DNA from: Symbiodinium microadriaticum
Lineage: Eukaryota; Sar; Dinophyceae; Suessiales; Symbiodiniaceae
Length of the DNA stretch: 64,000 nt
Direction of reading: 5' to 3'
Assembly: GCA_001939145.1 (NCBI GenBank)
Contig: LSRX01000771.1
Location: 154,607 to 218,606 of the forward strand
A model generated the notes under the pieces. It had not been told where the DNA came from and did no database searches. It saw only the letters and a program-made list of their open reading frames with translations. Made by a program: the position numbers and the translations under genes. Each line of letters starts with the position of its first letter. Position 1 is the stretch's first letter. This document shows, piece after piece, positions 21,480 through 32,766 of the stretch.

Positions 21480-22720
21480 TGACTCGACTCTCGAATGGGG
21501 TGTCTATAGATAGGATAACTCAACTGCTTAGGGCTCTAGCGATTTCCAAGAGAGCATGAAATCCTGTATGCCAAACGTAGAGGGTCTGGCCAGCCCCGGA
21601 CACTGAAGCTACTCTCCTTTGCAGGAGTTAGAGTGATGAGAGCTCGGGTTGGGGGATGGAGATTTGAGAGTGAAGGATCCAGGGATTGGAGTTCGGGGGG
21701 TCCGAATTTAAGGATGTGTTCCGTGCTGCGCCAACGGTCAGGACGTGTTACAGTACGCGAACGCTGGGATTCCTAGAGACCATACCAGTTTTCAAACAAC
21801 CATAAATTACAAACTAAATGGATCTCATATAATACAAATGGGGCTCACAAGCAATACACAAACAACTATTGCGTGTGATTGGTACATAGAAGAGTTACGT
21901 AAAGCTATCATATTTTCGCTTGGGACCTAAATGAGATGATAGATTGCCTGATGCTTACAGCTGGATTCGCATGTCCCAACAACTGGGCCCGGTTGGTGGT
22001 GCTGGCGTTGCAGAAGAGGATTTGTTTTTTCAACATGATACCGGATCTGGTGAATTTGGTAAGGCGAGCTATCAATGTTCGGCGTTAATGCTGCATTCGG
22101 ATGATGGCTTTCTACCATATTAGATAGAAGTTCAGCTGACATAACTACATTGTGAGGCAGTGATACAGGCTCATGCGATGGTGGGGATACGAATTATGAT
22201 GACGCTTATTGAAGTGGTCTGGCCAACAACCATCGAATTCTTGAGGGTGTTTGAATGTGTTGGTGATCAATATCGAAAGGATACTAAGCAGTACCTAGTA
22301 TGAGTATTCGTGTTTGGATGGTGTGGGTGCATAGATGATTGTCTGGTGTGGTAGCATTTGTGGATTGCTTGGTGTAGCGAAAAAGATTTTGGGCAACCCT
22401 TGGTATGGTTATTCGTGCTCGGATGGTGGGTTTACAGTCAGCACTTAGTACGACCGTTTGAGATTGAACGGCTTGGTCTAGTAGTCAAGGGTTTAAGTTA
22501 GAGGCAATCGTAAGCATGATGATGTGTGTTTGGATTGTACAAGGATTCTAGGCAATACTAAAGCATGAACATTCGAGTTTGGATAATGTGGGCTGCATTC
22601 AGTGAAGTGGGTGTCTTTCTTTACTTATTGTATTTGTTGTTTCTTTATTCCTGTCGACCGTTCTATATCTCTTGCTTTCTTTCCTCCTGTCGTTTTTTCT
22701 CGATTTTTTTTGCATTCTTC
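21480..22720. repeat. AT-rich island with degenerate tandem repeats
   Basis: Composition shifts here from the GC-rich background to AT-rich. From about 22240 to 22610 the plus strand carries diverged copies of a TATTCGTGTTTGGATGGTGTG-like block, starting near 22296, 22400, 22513 and 22562. This gives a period of roughly 105 bp with one half-unit. Blocks tend to be preceded by an ACTAAG/CACTTAGTA-type sequence. I see no gene. An inserted foreign repeat or old satellite fits best. A T-rich tract with TTCTTT/TTTTT runs follows at 22615-22720. Confidence 0.5.
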
Positions 22721-23010
22721 AAACCCCTCGCAGAGCCTGCCCCCCGGTTCGGGTCCGAGCTGTCGGAGTGTTGGCTAGCCACCAGGGCTTAACTCAGGTG
22801 CACGGCATGTGCACTTCAGCCCTCAACAGCCACATGCCAGAACGGGTAGTGTCTTCTGTGTTGGGTGTTGGGGTCGGAGGATGGAGGGGAAGAAGAAGAT
22901 TAATGTGCACAGAAAAAGAAGTAACGAAAGAAAGATACGATGAACGACACCGTGCGGTTTTGCTGCTGTTTGTTGTGTTGTTTCTATGAACGCCACAACT
23001 GCCCCTAAGC

Positions 23011-23250
23011 TTAGCTGCAGTTGCGGGTCATCGTGTACGGGGGAGTAGAACAGACCGTGACATGAAGCATCAAATCAAAGCCTGGTTCAGCTTGTCCACC
23101 ATTTCCAATCTCGTAGAGTCCAAAGCTTGCACGTCCTTCAATGTCGCCAAAGGCATGAAACTGTCTGCGAGCAGCCCGGTGCGATGCGTCACTGCGCCAC
23201 TCCTCCTTCATGCCAGTGATGACTACCACCTTCGCCTCACCAACGACACT
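23011..23250 (-). CDS. C-terminal exon of unknown gene
   Basis: The minus-strand frame EAKVVVITGMKEEWRSDASH continues through RQFHAFGDIEGRASFGLYEI and PGFDLMLHVTVCSTPPY to a stop at 23011. It is strongly protein-like and compact, resembling the end of a globular domain. Upstream minus-strand exons as far as 28.3 kb may belong to the same gene. Family not recognised. Confidence 0.45.
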   Translation of the reverse strand, partial: SVVGEAKVVVITGMKEEWRSDASHRAARRQFHAFGDIEGRASFGLYEIGNGGQAEPGFDLMLHVTVCSTPPYTMTRNCS

Positions 23251-23303
23251 TGATCGACGGACGATGTGGCAGCCACAACGCCGGCGCTCAAACCCGCTCC
23301 TCT

Positions 23304-23813
23304 TTATACCGGCAGAAGTTGATCATGCCACCTGATGGATAGAAGGGTCTTGCTACCGACCAATCGGTGCATACAAAACCATTCAGCCGGCCATAACAGA
23401 CACGGCCGAATCAAACAAATGACCCGAGGTTTTGTGCAGCCACGTGTCTGAGCAGCGCTCGAAACCGCTTCGGCACTGGATCCCAGAAGTCCTTTCGGAA
23501 AAGACTCGGAAATATGCAAATCATGCAATGACAGCAGTGTCAAAGACTTTTTGAGCCGACTTGATAACAGCATGTAACCGACGGATTCCTGCAACGCATC
23601 TGCCTTCATCTTGTGAGCAGATTGTCTTAGCCTTCCACGTGACCGCCACCGCCCCCAAAGAAGCTTCCACCCGCGGTGACGGTATCGCACGTCGCTAGGT
23701 TGGCACCTTCTCCTAGTAACCTGAAGCAGTTCACCACCGGAACCCAACGGCACGAGCTGGGCAAAGACAAGCTTCCGCTCAAGAATCAAAGGCAACCGGC
23801 AGCCGAGACACAA
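23304..23813 (-). CDS. Candidate exon
   Basis: Within this open minus-strand stretch, MKADALQESVGYMLLSSRLK to LHDLHISESFPKGLLG and SSAEAVSSAAQT (about 23615-23440) read as coding. The flanks do not. It is probably an internal exon of the gene ending at 23011. No domain. Confidence 0.35.
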   Translation of the reverse strand: MCLGCRLPLILERKLVFAQLVPLGSGGELLQVTRRRCQPSDVRYRHRGWKLLWGRWRSRGRLRQSAHKMKADALQESVGYMLLSSRLKKSLTLLSLHDLHISESFPKGLLGSSAEAVSSAAQTRGCTKPRVICLIRPCLLWPAEWFCMHRLVGSKTLLSIRWHDQLLPV

Positions 23814-24734
23814 CTTATGCTACGAACATCTAGCGACGTTCGACCGCAGCGAGGCCTTGAAGTTAAAGTCGTCCACCAGATTTATCATTGCAAGCTGCCT
23901 TTCGTGCTTCAACAGCAGCCGCACGCCGCGACTCGAGGAGCACCGTGCCTTGAGAGCTTGAAGATGGTCAGGAAATCCATGGCCTCACAGCGAAGCGCCC
24001 ATGCAGAGGCTGCAGCCAGAGGATGAATCAGTATGAATCAGTCACGTTCCTGGCCTCGTCATAGATCTCTGGGTGAGGTGTCACGGCAGGCATCTGTGCC
24101 TTCACTTGTTGGGAGTCCTGCTGTTGCAGAAGTCCAGCAGTCAAGGCTTCACTGCTTTGTCGCTTGGCTGCTGTGGCATTGTTCGATAGCTCTGCTCAAG
24201 CGGAGTTGGCTTCCTTCTCTTCGGTGACTCTCCCACATGAACCGCAGCCCTTTATGGTGATTGTCTCGCGGCATCGCCGGCTTGCAAACCCACAAGAAAA
24301 GCATGAAGGAGGGAATTCGGCCAGATAAGAAGGGACTGCTCCGGAAAAAGAACGGAGAATCTTGGCGCCGCTTTTTGTCGAGGACCTGCACCGCGGAAGC
24401 AACTAGTTCGGCTGGCCGCCTCTACCACAGCGAAGCAGGCATGGCGCACAGACTGTGCCACCGTGCCGCCGCCTCCCGCCTGCACGTACCTCCACCCTTC
24501 CCCGACCCTTCGCAGCCACTTGCTCAAGCAGCAGTAGCCCGCCAACCCGCAATAACCCAAAGCCGCTGCTACCCCGTCGGATGGTCGTTCCATGTCATTT
24601 TCTCTGTGCATGTCTCGAAACGAACAGTTCCTCTGCTGACCCAGCTTATCAGTGAGCATCATGACCTGACGGGATGCTTGCCGGAAGAGCGTCTGCCCAC
24701 TGTGTCTTGTGTGTTTATGTGCAGTGGCTAAATA

Positions 24735-25556
24735 TTACGCATTTTGGCGGAGTGCTTTGACTTTGGCGGTCCATGTCATAGGCAAACTCTGCAAGAGCGT
24801 TGAAGAAAGCCATGGCATTGTCTGCAGAAGGCCTCCGGGTATCAGCAAATCGACAAGGCTCACGGTGACATGGACAAGGGTGCTCTGCTGCCGCCTGTCT
24901 ATGTTGTCTGCAGCCACGGCTGGATGCACGCCAATCATGTTCAACACCTTAAGAGCAGAACATTCCACAAGCGGCTGGTCTGCTCCTGCATGCAGAAAGG
25001 CACCCCGGTGATGTCCTTCGGCGCCAGAATCTTGAAAGCGAAGCCCTTCAGCATGTTGTATGTCCTGGGGCTGACAGCTGAGAAAGGATCCACCCAAGCT
25101 CGACCTACGACCTGCATCTCCAGTGGGCAAAGCGAGCAGCCGTCCTTCAGTTGAGACCGCCCTTGCTGTTGGAGGTGGTTGCCCCGGGCAACTTGAGCCG
25201 ACAAGCTGCAGCAGCAAGCATCCACAAGGCTTGATTTGCTGCATCAGCACATGAGCATGAAAAGTGAGAACACGCCACAGAGGTGCTGGCCTCCAGTGCG
25301 ATGGACTCATCGAACTCCTTCGAGCAGGCAAATATGGACTTCGAGCGGCTTCTGCAGGGCGTGAAGTGACTGCCCAGGAGCGCCATTGACACGCGTGCTC
25401 TGGGCGCGTTCGCTGGTCCATGGCGACAGCCCTGGTGCTGGTCCTCGTCGATGCGTTCGTCGACGCGCGCGAGCTGCAACGGCGTCTGCACGTTGTAGTC
25501 GATTCGCTGCATCTCTGTGTGGAAAACTGCCTTTCAACTCCAGAAGGCTGCGCCAC
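24735..25556 (-). CDS. Candidate exons
   Basis: Three frames contribute protein-like segments: MQRIDYNVQTPLQLARVDER (about 25512); LEMQVVGRAWVDPFSAVSPR to MLKGFAFKILAPKDITGVPF (about 25130-24990); and VECSALKVLNMIGVHPAVAA (about 24955). Continuity of sense between the last two suggests neighbouring exons or a frameshift near 24985. No family recognised. Confidence 0.35.
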   Translation of the reverse strand: MAQPSGVERQFSTQRCSESTTTCRRRCSSRASTNASTRTSTRAVAMDQRTRPEHACQWRSWAVTSRPAEAARSPYLPARRSSMSPSHWRPAPLWRVLTFHAHVLMQQIKPCGCLLLQLVGSSCPGQPPPTARAVSTEGRLLALPTGDAGRRSSLGGSFLSCQPQDIQHAEGLRFQDSGAEGHHRGAFLHAGADQPLVECSALKVLNMIGVHPAVAADNIDRRQQSTLVHVTVSLVDLLIPGGLLQTMPWLSSTLLQSLPMTWTAKVKALRQNA

Positions 25557-25772
25557 GCTGCGACTGCTCCCGATGAGCCTCTAATTCAGACTGTCGCCCG
25601 TTCGTCCTTCTCCTGCAGCACGGCGCTCACATGCCAAGAACAGACTTCCAGCACGGAAGCCGGTGAGGGCTGGACAGCATCAGCAACTCACAGTCGCCAA
25701 TCGACAGGACCGCGATCATGGGGTGCAACTGTGCCGAATGCAAATATGAGTGAGATGCCTCCAACACGGCGA

Positions 25773-26342
25773 TCAACCGGAACCTTCCCGTGGATCCTGG
25801 TGCTGTTGTCGAGCGCAGCTAACAGGACCGTGGTAGACCTCGCATGGACTGGACTCGCGGCTGCTGCTCCGACAGGTCGTACGAAGTAGACTGGGCATCC
25901 GACCCATAGCTAGTTGTCTCCTGATACCTTGCTGGCATGAAGGAATTGGTCTCTGGCGTGGATTGTCCGAATGCTGTCCCAAACACGCTTCTTTGAGAAG
26001 GGAAATGGGACCTCTGTACCTTGCGGGTGGCAAGCAGCAGCTCACAGTGATTCGATTCTGCTGAGGTCACTGGTCTTGCGGTGCAATGTTTGTGTCGGGC
26101 ATAAGCTGCAGCATCGCGAGTTCCTCATGCGACTTGACACTGAAATACACTGAAAGGGTTCGAACAGCTCTGAACATGCTTGCTGCCTCACACGTTCGCA
26201 ACAACTCGTTTGGCAGCAGCGACGGGTCCATTTGAAACTCCTGCAACGCTAGAAAGTCTGCAATTGCCGCAGGTGTTGGCGACATGCGAGCCACGTCTTG
26301 CTCCTCTAGTTGCGATACTCCGTCACAAACACCCAACAGCAT
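25773..26342 (-). CDS. Candidate exons
   Basis: Minus-strand MSPTPAAIADFLALQEFQMD to SLLPNELLRTCEAASMFRAV (26290-26150) is a clear helical coding stretch. A Ser/Gln/Tyr-rich segment (FGQSTPETNSFMPARYQETT) at about 25975-25830 follows in another frame. They are probably consecutive exons. Confidence 0.4.
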
Positions 26343-26350
26343 AGGAGAAG

Positions 26351-26707
26351 TCAGCGTGGCATCGGCATCCTCATGTCATATCTCGTGAAGCTACAGGAAA
26401 GTGAGTTGGACACCGGCCTTGTAGCCCATTCGAACTTTTGCTGGATGCGGCTGCTGGAATGCCCTCGCGCTGAAGCACAAGGGCTTGTTCTTAGAGTACC
26501 TTCAAGAGCTCCAAGAGCACACATCAGCTCACATCGACACGAGTGAATATCACTCACCTCATTCGCGCACTCCTCCGTGTAATGCTGCTCCCTTTTTTGA
26601 AACTCTCCGAGGATGTCTTTCTGTCTGTCATGCGAGGCAATTGGCTTTCTGGGTAACATGCTCTGGTTGCCATGAAACAGGCCAGCAGAACTGCACCGTG
26701 CCCACAA
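26351..26707 (-). CDS. Candidate exon
   Basis: DRQKDILGEFQKREQHYTEE followed by CANEVSDIHS (about 26640-26540) is charged and helical, consistent with coding on the minus strand. The remainder of the open frame is not protein-like. Confidence 0.3.
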   Translation of the reverse strand: MWARCSSAGLFHGNQSMLPRKPIASHDRQKDILGEFQKREQHYTEECANEVSDIHSCRCELMCALGALEGTLRTSPCASARGHSSSRIQQKFEWATRPVSNSLSCSFTRYDMRMPMPR

Positions 26708-26836
26708 GGAATGTCGGCGATCGTTTCATGGACTCCATTTCCTCAAAGCTTTGAGGGCTTTAAGCCTTCCGCGCACAACATGTTTGCATCTGAGCCGAAA
26801 CGGGTATCACAATTCACAACATGTCCGATACCACGA

Positions 26837-27483
26837 CTACCATGCAAAGCAGCAGAAACTACGCCCATGCGCTAAATACAAGCACAAGACAGACATCGGC
26901 GCAACTTTTTGAACCACTCGCAGACCAAATACCGCCGCTACCCGGAAGTCGGCACGCGCGCCAGAAGCAGCTGGTCCACTAGTATCTGGGCAGTTTTCCG
27001 CGACCTGTCCATGACCTGAAAACAATAGAACAGCATCAAGGATGACAGAACGTGGCATATGCCAATGTACATTGATCGCCTGAGACACCACAATGTTCTT
27101 CAGGAAGCGCAGGGTAAATGGGAACTCCTTGCTGAAGTGAGAAATGGCAAAGACCGATGTGCACCAGCGAAGGTTGCAGCACATGCCCCTGAAAACAACA
27201 TCGGCTGCTCGGCCGGGGCCTTCATCCACATAACCACTGCCCACCTTCTCAATACGAGTCCTCTCCAGAACCACTCAGGGTCACAGCATGGCACAGCGTC
27301 AGGCACGAAGAAGCCGGCTTCACACAAGAGCCTTGGCCATGGACTTGAGCCGGTACGATCGCATCCGTCACCTTTCGAACTACTGTCTAGCTTCAGGCGG
27401 CCTTTGTTTCGCAAGGCCGTTTGTATGTCGTGGCACCTTCGGGCAGCATTCTCTCGCGCCTTCACTGGACTTGTTTCCGCCAT
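26837..27483 (-). CDS. Weak exon candidates
   Basis: Overlapping minus-strand frames contain FPFTLRFLKNIVVSQAINVH (about 27120) and MAETSPVKARENAARRCHDI (27483). Composition is only partly protein-like. I list the stretch because it lies between stronger exons of the same strand. Confidence 0.2.
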
Positions 27484-27830
27484 GTTGTGTCAGTGACTTC
27501 TATCGGAAGACCAGGGATTCGATGACATTCGTAAAGCTACAAGCCTCCCACACAACTGATATCGACAAAGCGAAATGCAAACTCAACCAACAGGTGGCGA
27601 CAGCCATGAGTTTCGAGCGGGTCGATGTACAACCACGTCGATCTGTCCAAACTTCGGAGAGGTCTTAATTCGTGCCATTGCTCGGGTGTAGTGTGGTATG
27701 TCGTCTCGCTTTACCGGTCTGATCCGGCGACGTCACACTAAAAAGATGCTCCTGCCTGCACTCGGACGTTGTCAGAAAAGGGGACTCCCTCCGAAATGAA
27801 CTGGAGCGTCAAGACAACCTGCAAGGCTCA

Positions 27831-28329
27831 CTACGATTCGTCATTCTGGACTCTTGACACCCGAAATGTACCTAAAAGAAACACATTCCTTTTAAGACTG
27901 TAAGCCCGGGCCTCACGTTCATTTGCTTTGAGGCGGCTGAAGGCTTTGCACGTTGCATGAGGAGGCAGCGTAAGAACTGCCCGAACAGCATGGGGAACGT
28001 CATCTGGAACCGGCACTTTGTACTTAAAGCCGCGGATGCAGGTGTGCGGCCTCGTGGTGATTGCCAAAGCAAGGGGTCGTGAAAGTCTGGCAATGCCTGA
28101 GTGCATGCTAAGGATTGCCAAGGCGCTCATGGGATGCTTTGTCCCACTTGGATCCGATAATGTCGAAAGCACCCACGTCTGCTCGGAAAACGCTTTCCAG
28201 GAAGGAAGGCCGCAGCAGGATTGCTTGCACCTCCGGCAAGCTCATCGGGAGATTTGCAGAAAAGAGTGGCTTCGAGTACAGATAGTCTTGAAGCTCCACA
28301 TCAGGAACCTGCGGCCAGGCAGGACCCAA
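27831..28329 (-). pseudogene. Two overlapping coding frames, possible frameshift
   Basis: LQDYLYSKPLFSANLPMSLP to SFLESVFRADVGAFDIIGSK (28290-28150) and, in the next frame, IARLSRPLALAITTRPHTCI to FKYKVPVPDDVPHAVRAVLT (28090-27930) both look like real protein. They overlap by only about 60 bp, which leaves little room for an intron. A one-base shift in a single exon, or splicing inside the overlap, would explain it. Family not recognised. Confidence 0.35.
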
Positions 28330-28924
28330 GAAATCTCAGACGTTTTATCAAAGCTGCCATCAGCACGCCCCAAATCTACCAGAGCGGTTGTGGAAGACTC
28401 AGAAAGACCGCAGACAGACAAGTGATGACAAGCGAACACTGATGAACATGTGAATCCTGTGAACGGACCTGCAGTACAGAGGCACCCTTTATACGTGATC
28501 CGCGCAATGAGGCACACAATCACTCTATGCAATACCGCTGCGGAAGGAAACATCGTCGACCATTTCACAACATAAGTCCTGTGCACAACGTCATGCTCCG
28601 CACTGCAAGTGCTGTTCACAGGTTCTTACGATCAAAAACGCCAGCACCACGCAAATTCTATCCCGTACCTGTATGCTGTGTTGCGAACTGGACGGCGATG
28701 CTGCTATCTAAATTCCATACAGCCATCGCAATGCAATGTTTCCTGCGTCGTGTACATGGCGCTATTCCTCTGTAGTGAAAGATATGCGCACATATCGCAA
28801 AGACTGAAACCGGAATGCACGTGACCAAGCCGGAATTTCATCAGGGCGACAGCTGGAATCGTGCATTCGCTTTACACGTTTTGTAAGCTGCTACAAACTG
28901 ATCGATGCCCATGTTGTGCTTTCA

Positions 28925-28978
28925 AACGGGGGTGGGGAGGTGGGTTTCGGGAGAGGGGGAGGGTGTACCGGGGGCCTG
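28925..28978 (+). other. G-quadruplex-prone G-run cluster
   Basis: Within about 50 bases the plus strand has seven runs of three or more G (GGGGG, GGGG, GGG, GGG, GGGGG, GGG, GGGGG) separated by short loops. This satisfies the usual quadruplex pattern. Confidence 0.6.
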
Positions 28979-28979
28979 T

Positions 28980-30210
28980 TGAATCTTCTTTCTGATCGAG
29001 CATAAGGTCGTCTCACGGCTCACGGTCCCCGCGACTCGCCCCTACTACAGCCGGAACCCCGATACAACAAACGCTTAGCTAACGGCGTGTTAGCCAAAAC
29101 TCCTACTAAAGGTGCAGTGGCCCCTTTTGGTCGTATAGCCCGGCCGGGCAGACCGCCAGAAAACTCGGTGCCGGTGCGAAGGTGCGTACTTCTTCGCCCG
29201 TCCCGAGCACCGCCCGAGGGGACGAGTGCCCGCCGATAGTCAGACGAGGACTCCGATTAAAAGACTCAGGGAGGCGAGGGTTGGAGTCGAAAATATGCGG
29301 TCGAGCCGGGATGCTTCGGCCGACCGCATGCGTTTGTTCCTACGTGCATGAATGCACTACACCACAACCAGAGGCCCTATCCCGCAACCTGAAGCTGAAG
29401 CTTTAAGGAATCATAATCATTTTTGAAAGAACAGCTAACAAAACAATGCCAACTGTTGATTGCCAATCATGAACCACCAGCTGCTAACTACTATCCACCA
29501 CTACTACACCTCCTCCTCCTGCCCCTGATCCTTCTCCTGTTTGGTGTTATGTTTAAGGTTAAGGGTTGCATCACAATCATCATCAGCACTGTAAGTAGCA
29601 TGAGTCAGCACCCTCGTCATCCACATCAAATGACCTTTGGAAACCTGTATGAATGCCCTGACTCACGTGGTAAAACTACCCCAAAAGACATCGTAAACAA
29701 CTTGCAAAACAGACCCTGTAAAAGTTAAAGTTCAGCCGAGTGCACCAGTCCGTTACGTCCGGAAGGGTGTCTGAAGCAAAACGCAGACCCTGTAGAACCT
29801 TTGACAAGGCCCTAAGACACCCCTCAACAACGGAATCACGTGCACAGATCCCTAACCCAAACAAACAAAAAAAAAACAACAACGGTTCCAGTTGTAGCGG
29901 GGACCTTCTTTGTGCAAATAGCTGGTCAGTTGTAGTAGGGCCCAGTTTCTTGGTTGTGGTATTGGGATTCCGCTTGAATACTATTTTCCTGCGGTTACCC
30001 ACCCCCCGCCTCCCCACTTAGATCCCGATATAGCAGGACCGTGGGTCCCCTAAACTCATCCAAGAGCTAATCTGTCCAAAACAACTCCGCAAGCTGGGAA
30101 GGTGCTAGCTTTCGTGATACAGGCTGCACTTCCAGAACACGACTCCAATGTCGACTCCAGGTAAGTTCAAAGAACACGGCTTCACTTACGATCGAAGCTG
30201 TCGAAGCTGC
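28980..30210. other. No gene recognised; small hairpin and C-rich tract
   Basis: No supported coding sequence. A GCTAAC...GTTAGC inverted repeat occurs at about 29074-29090. CCT/CTC-rich stretches occur at 29490-29550, and a CCACCCCCCGCCTCCCC tract at about 30000-30016. The segment 30080-30119 matches 51561-51600 (see that entry). Confidence 0.4.
30080..30119 (+). repeat. Dispersed repeat, copy 1
   Basis: The segment from ACTCCGCAAGCT to GCTAGCTTTCGTGATA recurs with small differences at 51561-51600. In both places a C-rich run lies about 70-90 bp upstream. A diverged interspersed repeat of unknown type. Confidence 0.5.
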
Positions 30211-30215
30211 TCAGC

Positions 30216-30728
30216 TTGTAATGTTTATGCTCGACACAGTGACTTGTTCGCCGGCCTGCATCGCATCGGCGAGATACTTGCCCTGTAGCCCATGCAGATG
30301 CTTGATTGAACTGAGGGATGTCCACGACTCCTGCTGCCATCTGCGGCAGTTTCAAACTTTCGCAAAATCATCCGTCAGATGCTGTGTCAGATGCTCCTGA
30401 GTCTCCCGGTGAGGGCTAGCATCGCGGCTGCGCACCCTCGATGAGACAGCCATGCCCATGCCACCTGCAGTACCGGACCACACCGCGATGCTTTTACGAA
30501 GCTCGAGTAGAATTCATTTGAGATGCCTCTTGAAGCCAGCAAAGCTTCAAGCTCGTGGATCCTGGTATGGCACACACACACACTACATGGTGAGCACTGA
30601 GAAATCATGGGCTCCTCGATCTCAGCTTCGCCTCGTTGTTTGCAGCTATCCTGAAAGCATTGGCCCGCACAAAGCACGATTCTAAACTGGTATGCAGGCA
30701 GTGGCGCCTCATCTTGCGTTCGACACAA
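30216..30728 (-). CDS. Unrecognised exons, coiled-coil-like
   Basis: After a plausible acceptor (TGTGCCATACCAG) the minus strand reads IHELEALLASRGISNEFYSS (about 30568-30500), a helical coding stretch. Further on, HLHGLQGKYLADAMQAGEQV ends in a stop after VTVSSINITS (about 30300-30215), which would be the last exon. Together they suggest the 3' part of a small gene on the minus strand. Family unknown. Confidence 0.35.
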
Positions 30729-31667
30729 AGCGCTTGCATTTCAGCACAAGAATGACCTGGGTGCTACCAATTCAGAGACAGGCCCTGCAAGATGGCAACG
30801 AATCAACTTTTAGATGGTGTAAGCGCTGAACATACGAGCTTCCTGCAGTAGGTGCAGCGACATCCTTGCAACAACCGAAATCAGGGACAGGCGCACCATC
30901 CATGCTGATTCGCTCCAGCCTTGGTCCCATAGCCCTGCCAAGAAGGTGTCACATTGATGACACCACTCTGGGCGCCAGAGCGTTTCTACCTGAAAATCGT
31001 CAGGCTAACAAGCGGAAGAGCCAGCAGTGGTTCAATCTGAGGGACGATACCTGAAAGCAATGATTTTCGGACTCAGCATCTGCAGTCTCGCCGTCCTTCT
31101 CGCACGTTGCAGGAAGCCCCGTAGCCCGAGTCACACATGTTTTGTACGTGATAGATTGGACATCCAGACCGATGCATCGACTGGTTTGGCGGAAGCCTGG
31201 GCGGTAACGGCGCTAACGGAGCCAGATATCGAGCCTGGTGGGTCCAGGCTGCCCCACCTCTCAACTGATAGCTGTTTTTACATCCACAGACTCTGACATC
31301 GCTCAATCTATTCGTTTGCTGATGCACCGCGTCTTTTCAACATTATTATGCAAGACTCCGGCAGTTTCACTGCTGCCTTCAACCTTTGGGATTCGTTCGG
31401 TAATCATGGCACGATCCGCGACACATCCGCACTGGGTCCCGACAGCCCAAACCGGTGGAGTTTGCTACTTCCTCGGCGTAGTGCGGAAGATGCGAAAACG
31501 AAGGGGCGATAACCACCCGCCCATATATATTTCTTTTTTTCTCAGCGAAGCAGCTTTTCCTGTTTTTTTAATCCAGAGAAGCTGGAAGGTCTCAAGTTGG
31601 CAGCACAATAGGTGCTCCCAGAAGAGGGCCGAGCAGGCCAAATACCACTGTACAGCCCTCAACCACA

Positions 31668-31745
31668 CCCCTAGGTGGCGCTCCCGTAGGATGTCAATCA
31701 CCCGTAGGTGGTCGCACCCGTAGGTGACACTCCCGTAGGAGGTCA
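31668..31745 (+). repeat. CCCGTAGG short tandem repeats
   Basis: Five imperfect units of CCCGTAGG(T/A)GG spaced about 15-18 bp apart (the first is CCCCTAGG) lie just downstream of the recombinase stop. They may be part of the element's terminal region. Confidence 0.55.
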
Positions 31746-31840
31746 TGAAGGCCTTCACCCTGGCACTTTCAGCCAAGGTAACAATTAAAAGAAAAGAATA
31801 ACAGCTGCCAACTTACCAGTCGCCAACTGTCCCAAGACTG

Positions 31841-32766
31841 CTAACCCCCTGGCAAAGCCACTCGCCAAAAAGAAGCCAGCGAAGTTTGGAGGGCGGTGAC
31901 GTGGGCGGGCAAAAGCAGCTGAACCAAAGTGGCTCTCGCATCATCCACATACACCCTAGCAGTAGTCTGGTCTCGCCAGGGTCCTTGTACGACGGTGCTT
32001 CCCAAACCATGGCGTTGGTAAAAGTAGGTGGCTCCACCCCTGCGAAGGCGGTAGGGAAGGTAGTTTTCGGCCCGAAGTCCCACGCATCTGATTAAGGACG
32101 CAAAATCTCTTCGGAAGACAACGGGCGAAGGCTCATAGATCTTTGCACTCAGGCTTGCCCGGTCGCTCGGGCATACCCGGTCCCAAAGGAACTGGAGAAC
32201 GTGAACCAGGAAGGGTTCATGCAAAGAAAGGGATTGTTGCAGACCCTTCGAGGCTTTCGAATTAATGATAGCCATGACCACGGTTCCTTGGCCAGGAAAA
32301 AGACGGATGTGGGAGTAACGGAGCGTGAGGAGCTCCATTGTCCTCAGAAAGAAAGAGAAACCGAGGAGCACGAGGAGTGCTAAGTCAAACCGGTTGACCC
32401 GCGCCGCTGCTGCCGCCAAAGCTTTGGCCCCCAACCAGGACAGCGGCGTAGTACGGACCGGTAGGTGTACTCGTTGCCAGTTCCTCAGGTAGAGTTGGGA
32501 AGTCTGGTAGAAACGCTTGAGTCCACTGAGAACCCATCCTGCAAAAGAAACACTGTCACCTTCTTGAAATAAATGGTTGATGTACTCAGAGCCAGTTCAG
32601 CTGGCATAGTATGCGGAAGTCTGCCCCGTAAGGCGTGCACATATTCAAAGAAAGCCGCCACAGCGTTTTCGTAAGATCGGCGCATCCGGTCAGTGATCCC
32701 CAGAAAGCGCAGGTGGTCACGCCGGTTCAAATTTCCCTGGCACGTCATAGGAGTAGTACCATTCAC
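31841..32766 (-). pseudogene. Tyrosine recombinase, one frameshift
   Basis: The N-terminal core-binding region (RMRRSYENAVAAFFEYVHAL) is in one frame. The same protein continues in the next frame from YINHLFQEGDSVSFAGWVLS through LKRFYQTSQLYLRNWQRVHL into the catalytic domain, open to 31841. The shift is at about 32,590-32,600. Catalytic-domain landmarks are FLRTMELLTL (first Arg), SKASKG (Lys), PYRLRRGGATY (HxxR position with Tyr in place of His), GPWRDQ (His/Trp position) and ARVYVDDA (nucleophilic Tyr). These enzymes cut and rejoin DNA through a 3'-phosphotyrosine. The Met at 32434 is internal, not the true start. Confidence 0.75.

Noticed and set aside
24735..24790. Second spliced-leader-like site (GCATTTTGGCGGAG)
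   Set aside because: Only 8-9 bases match and the CTCAAG end is absent.
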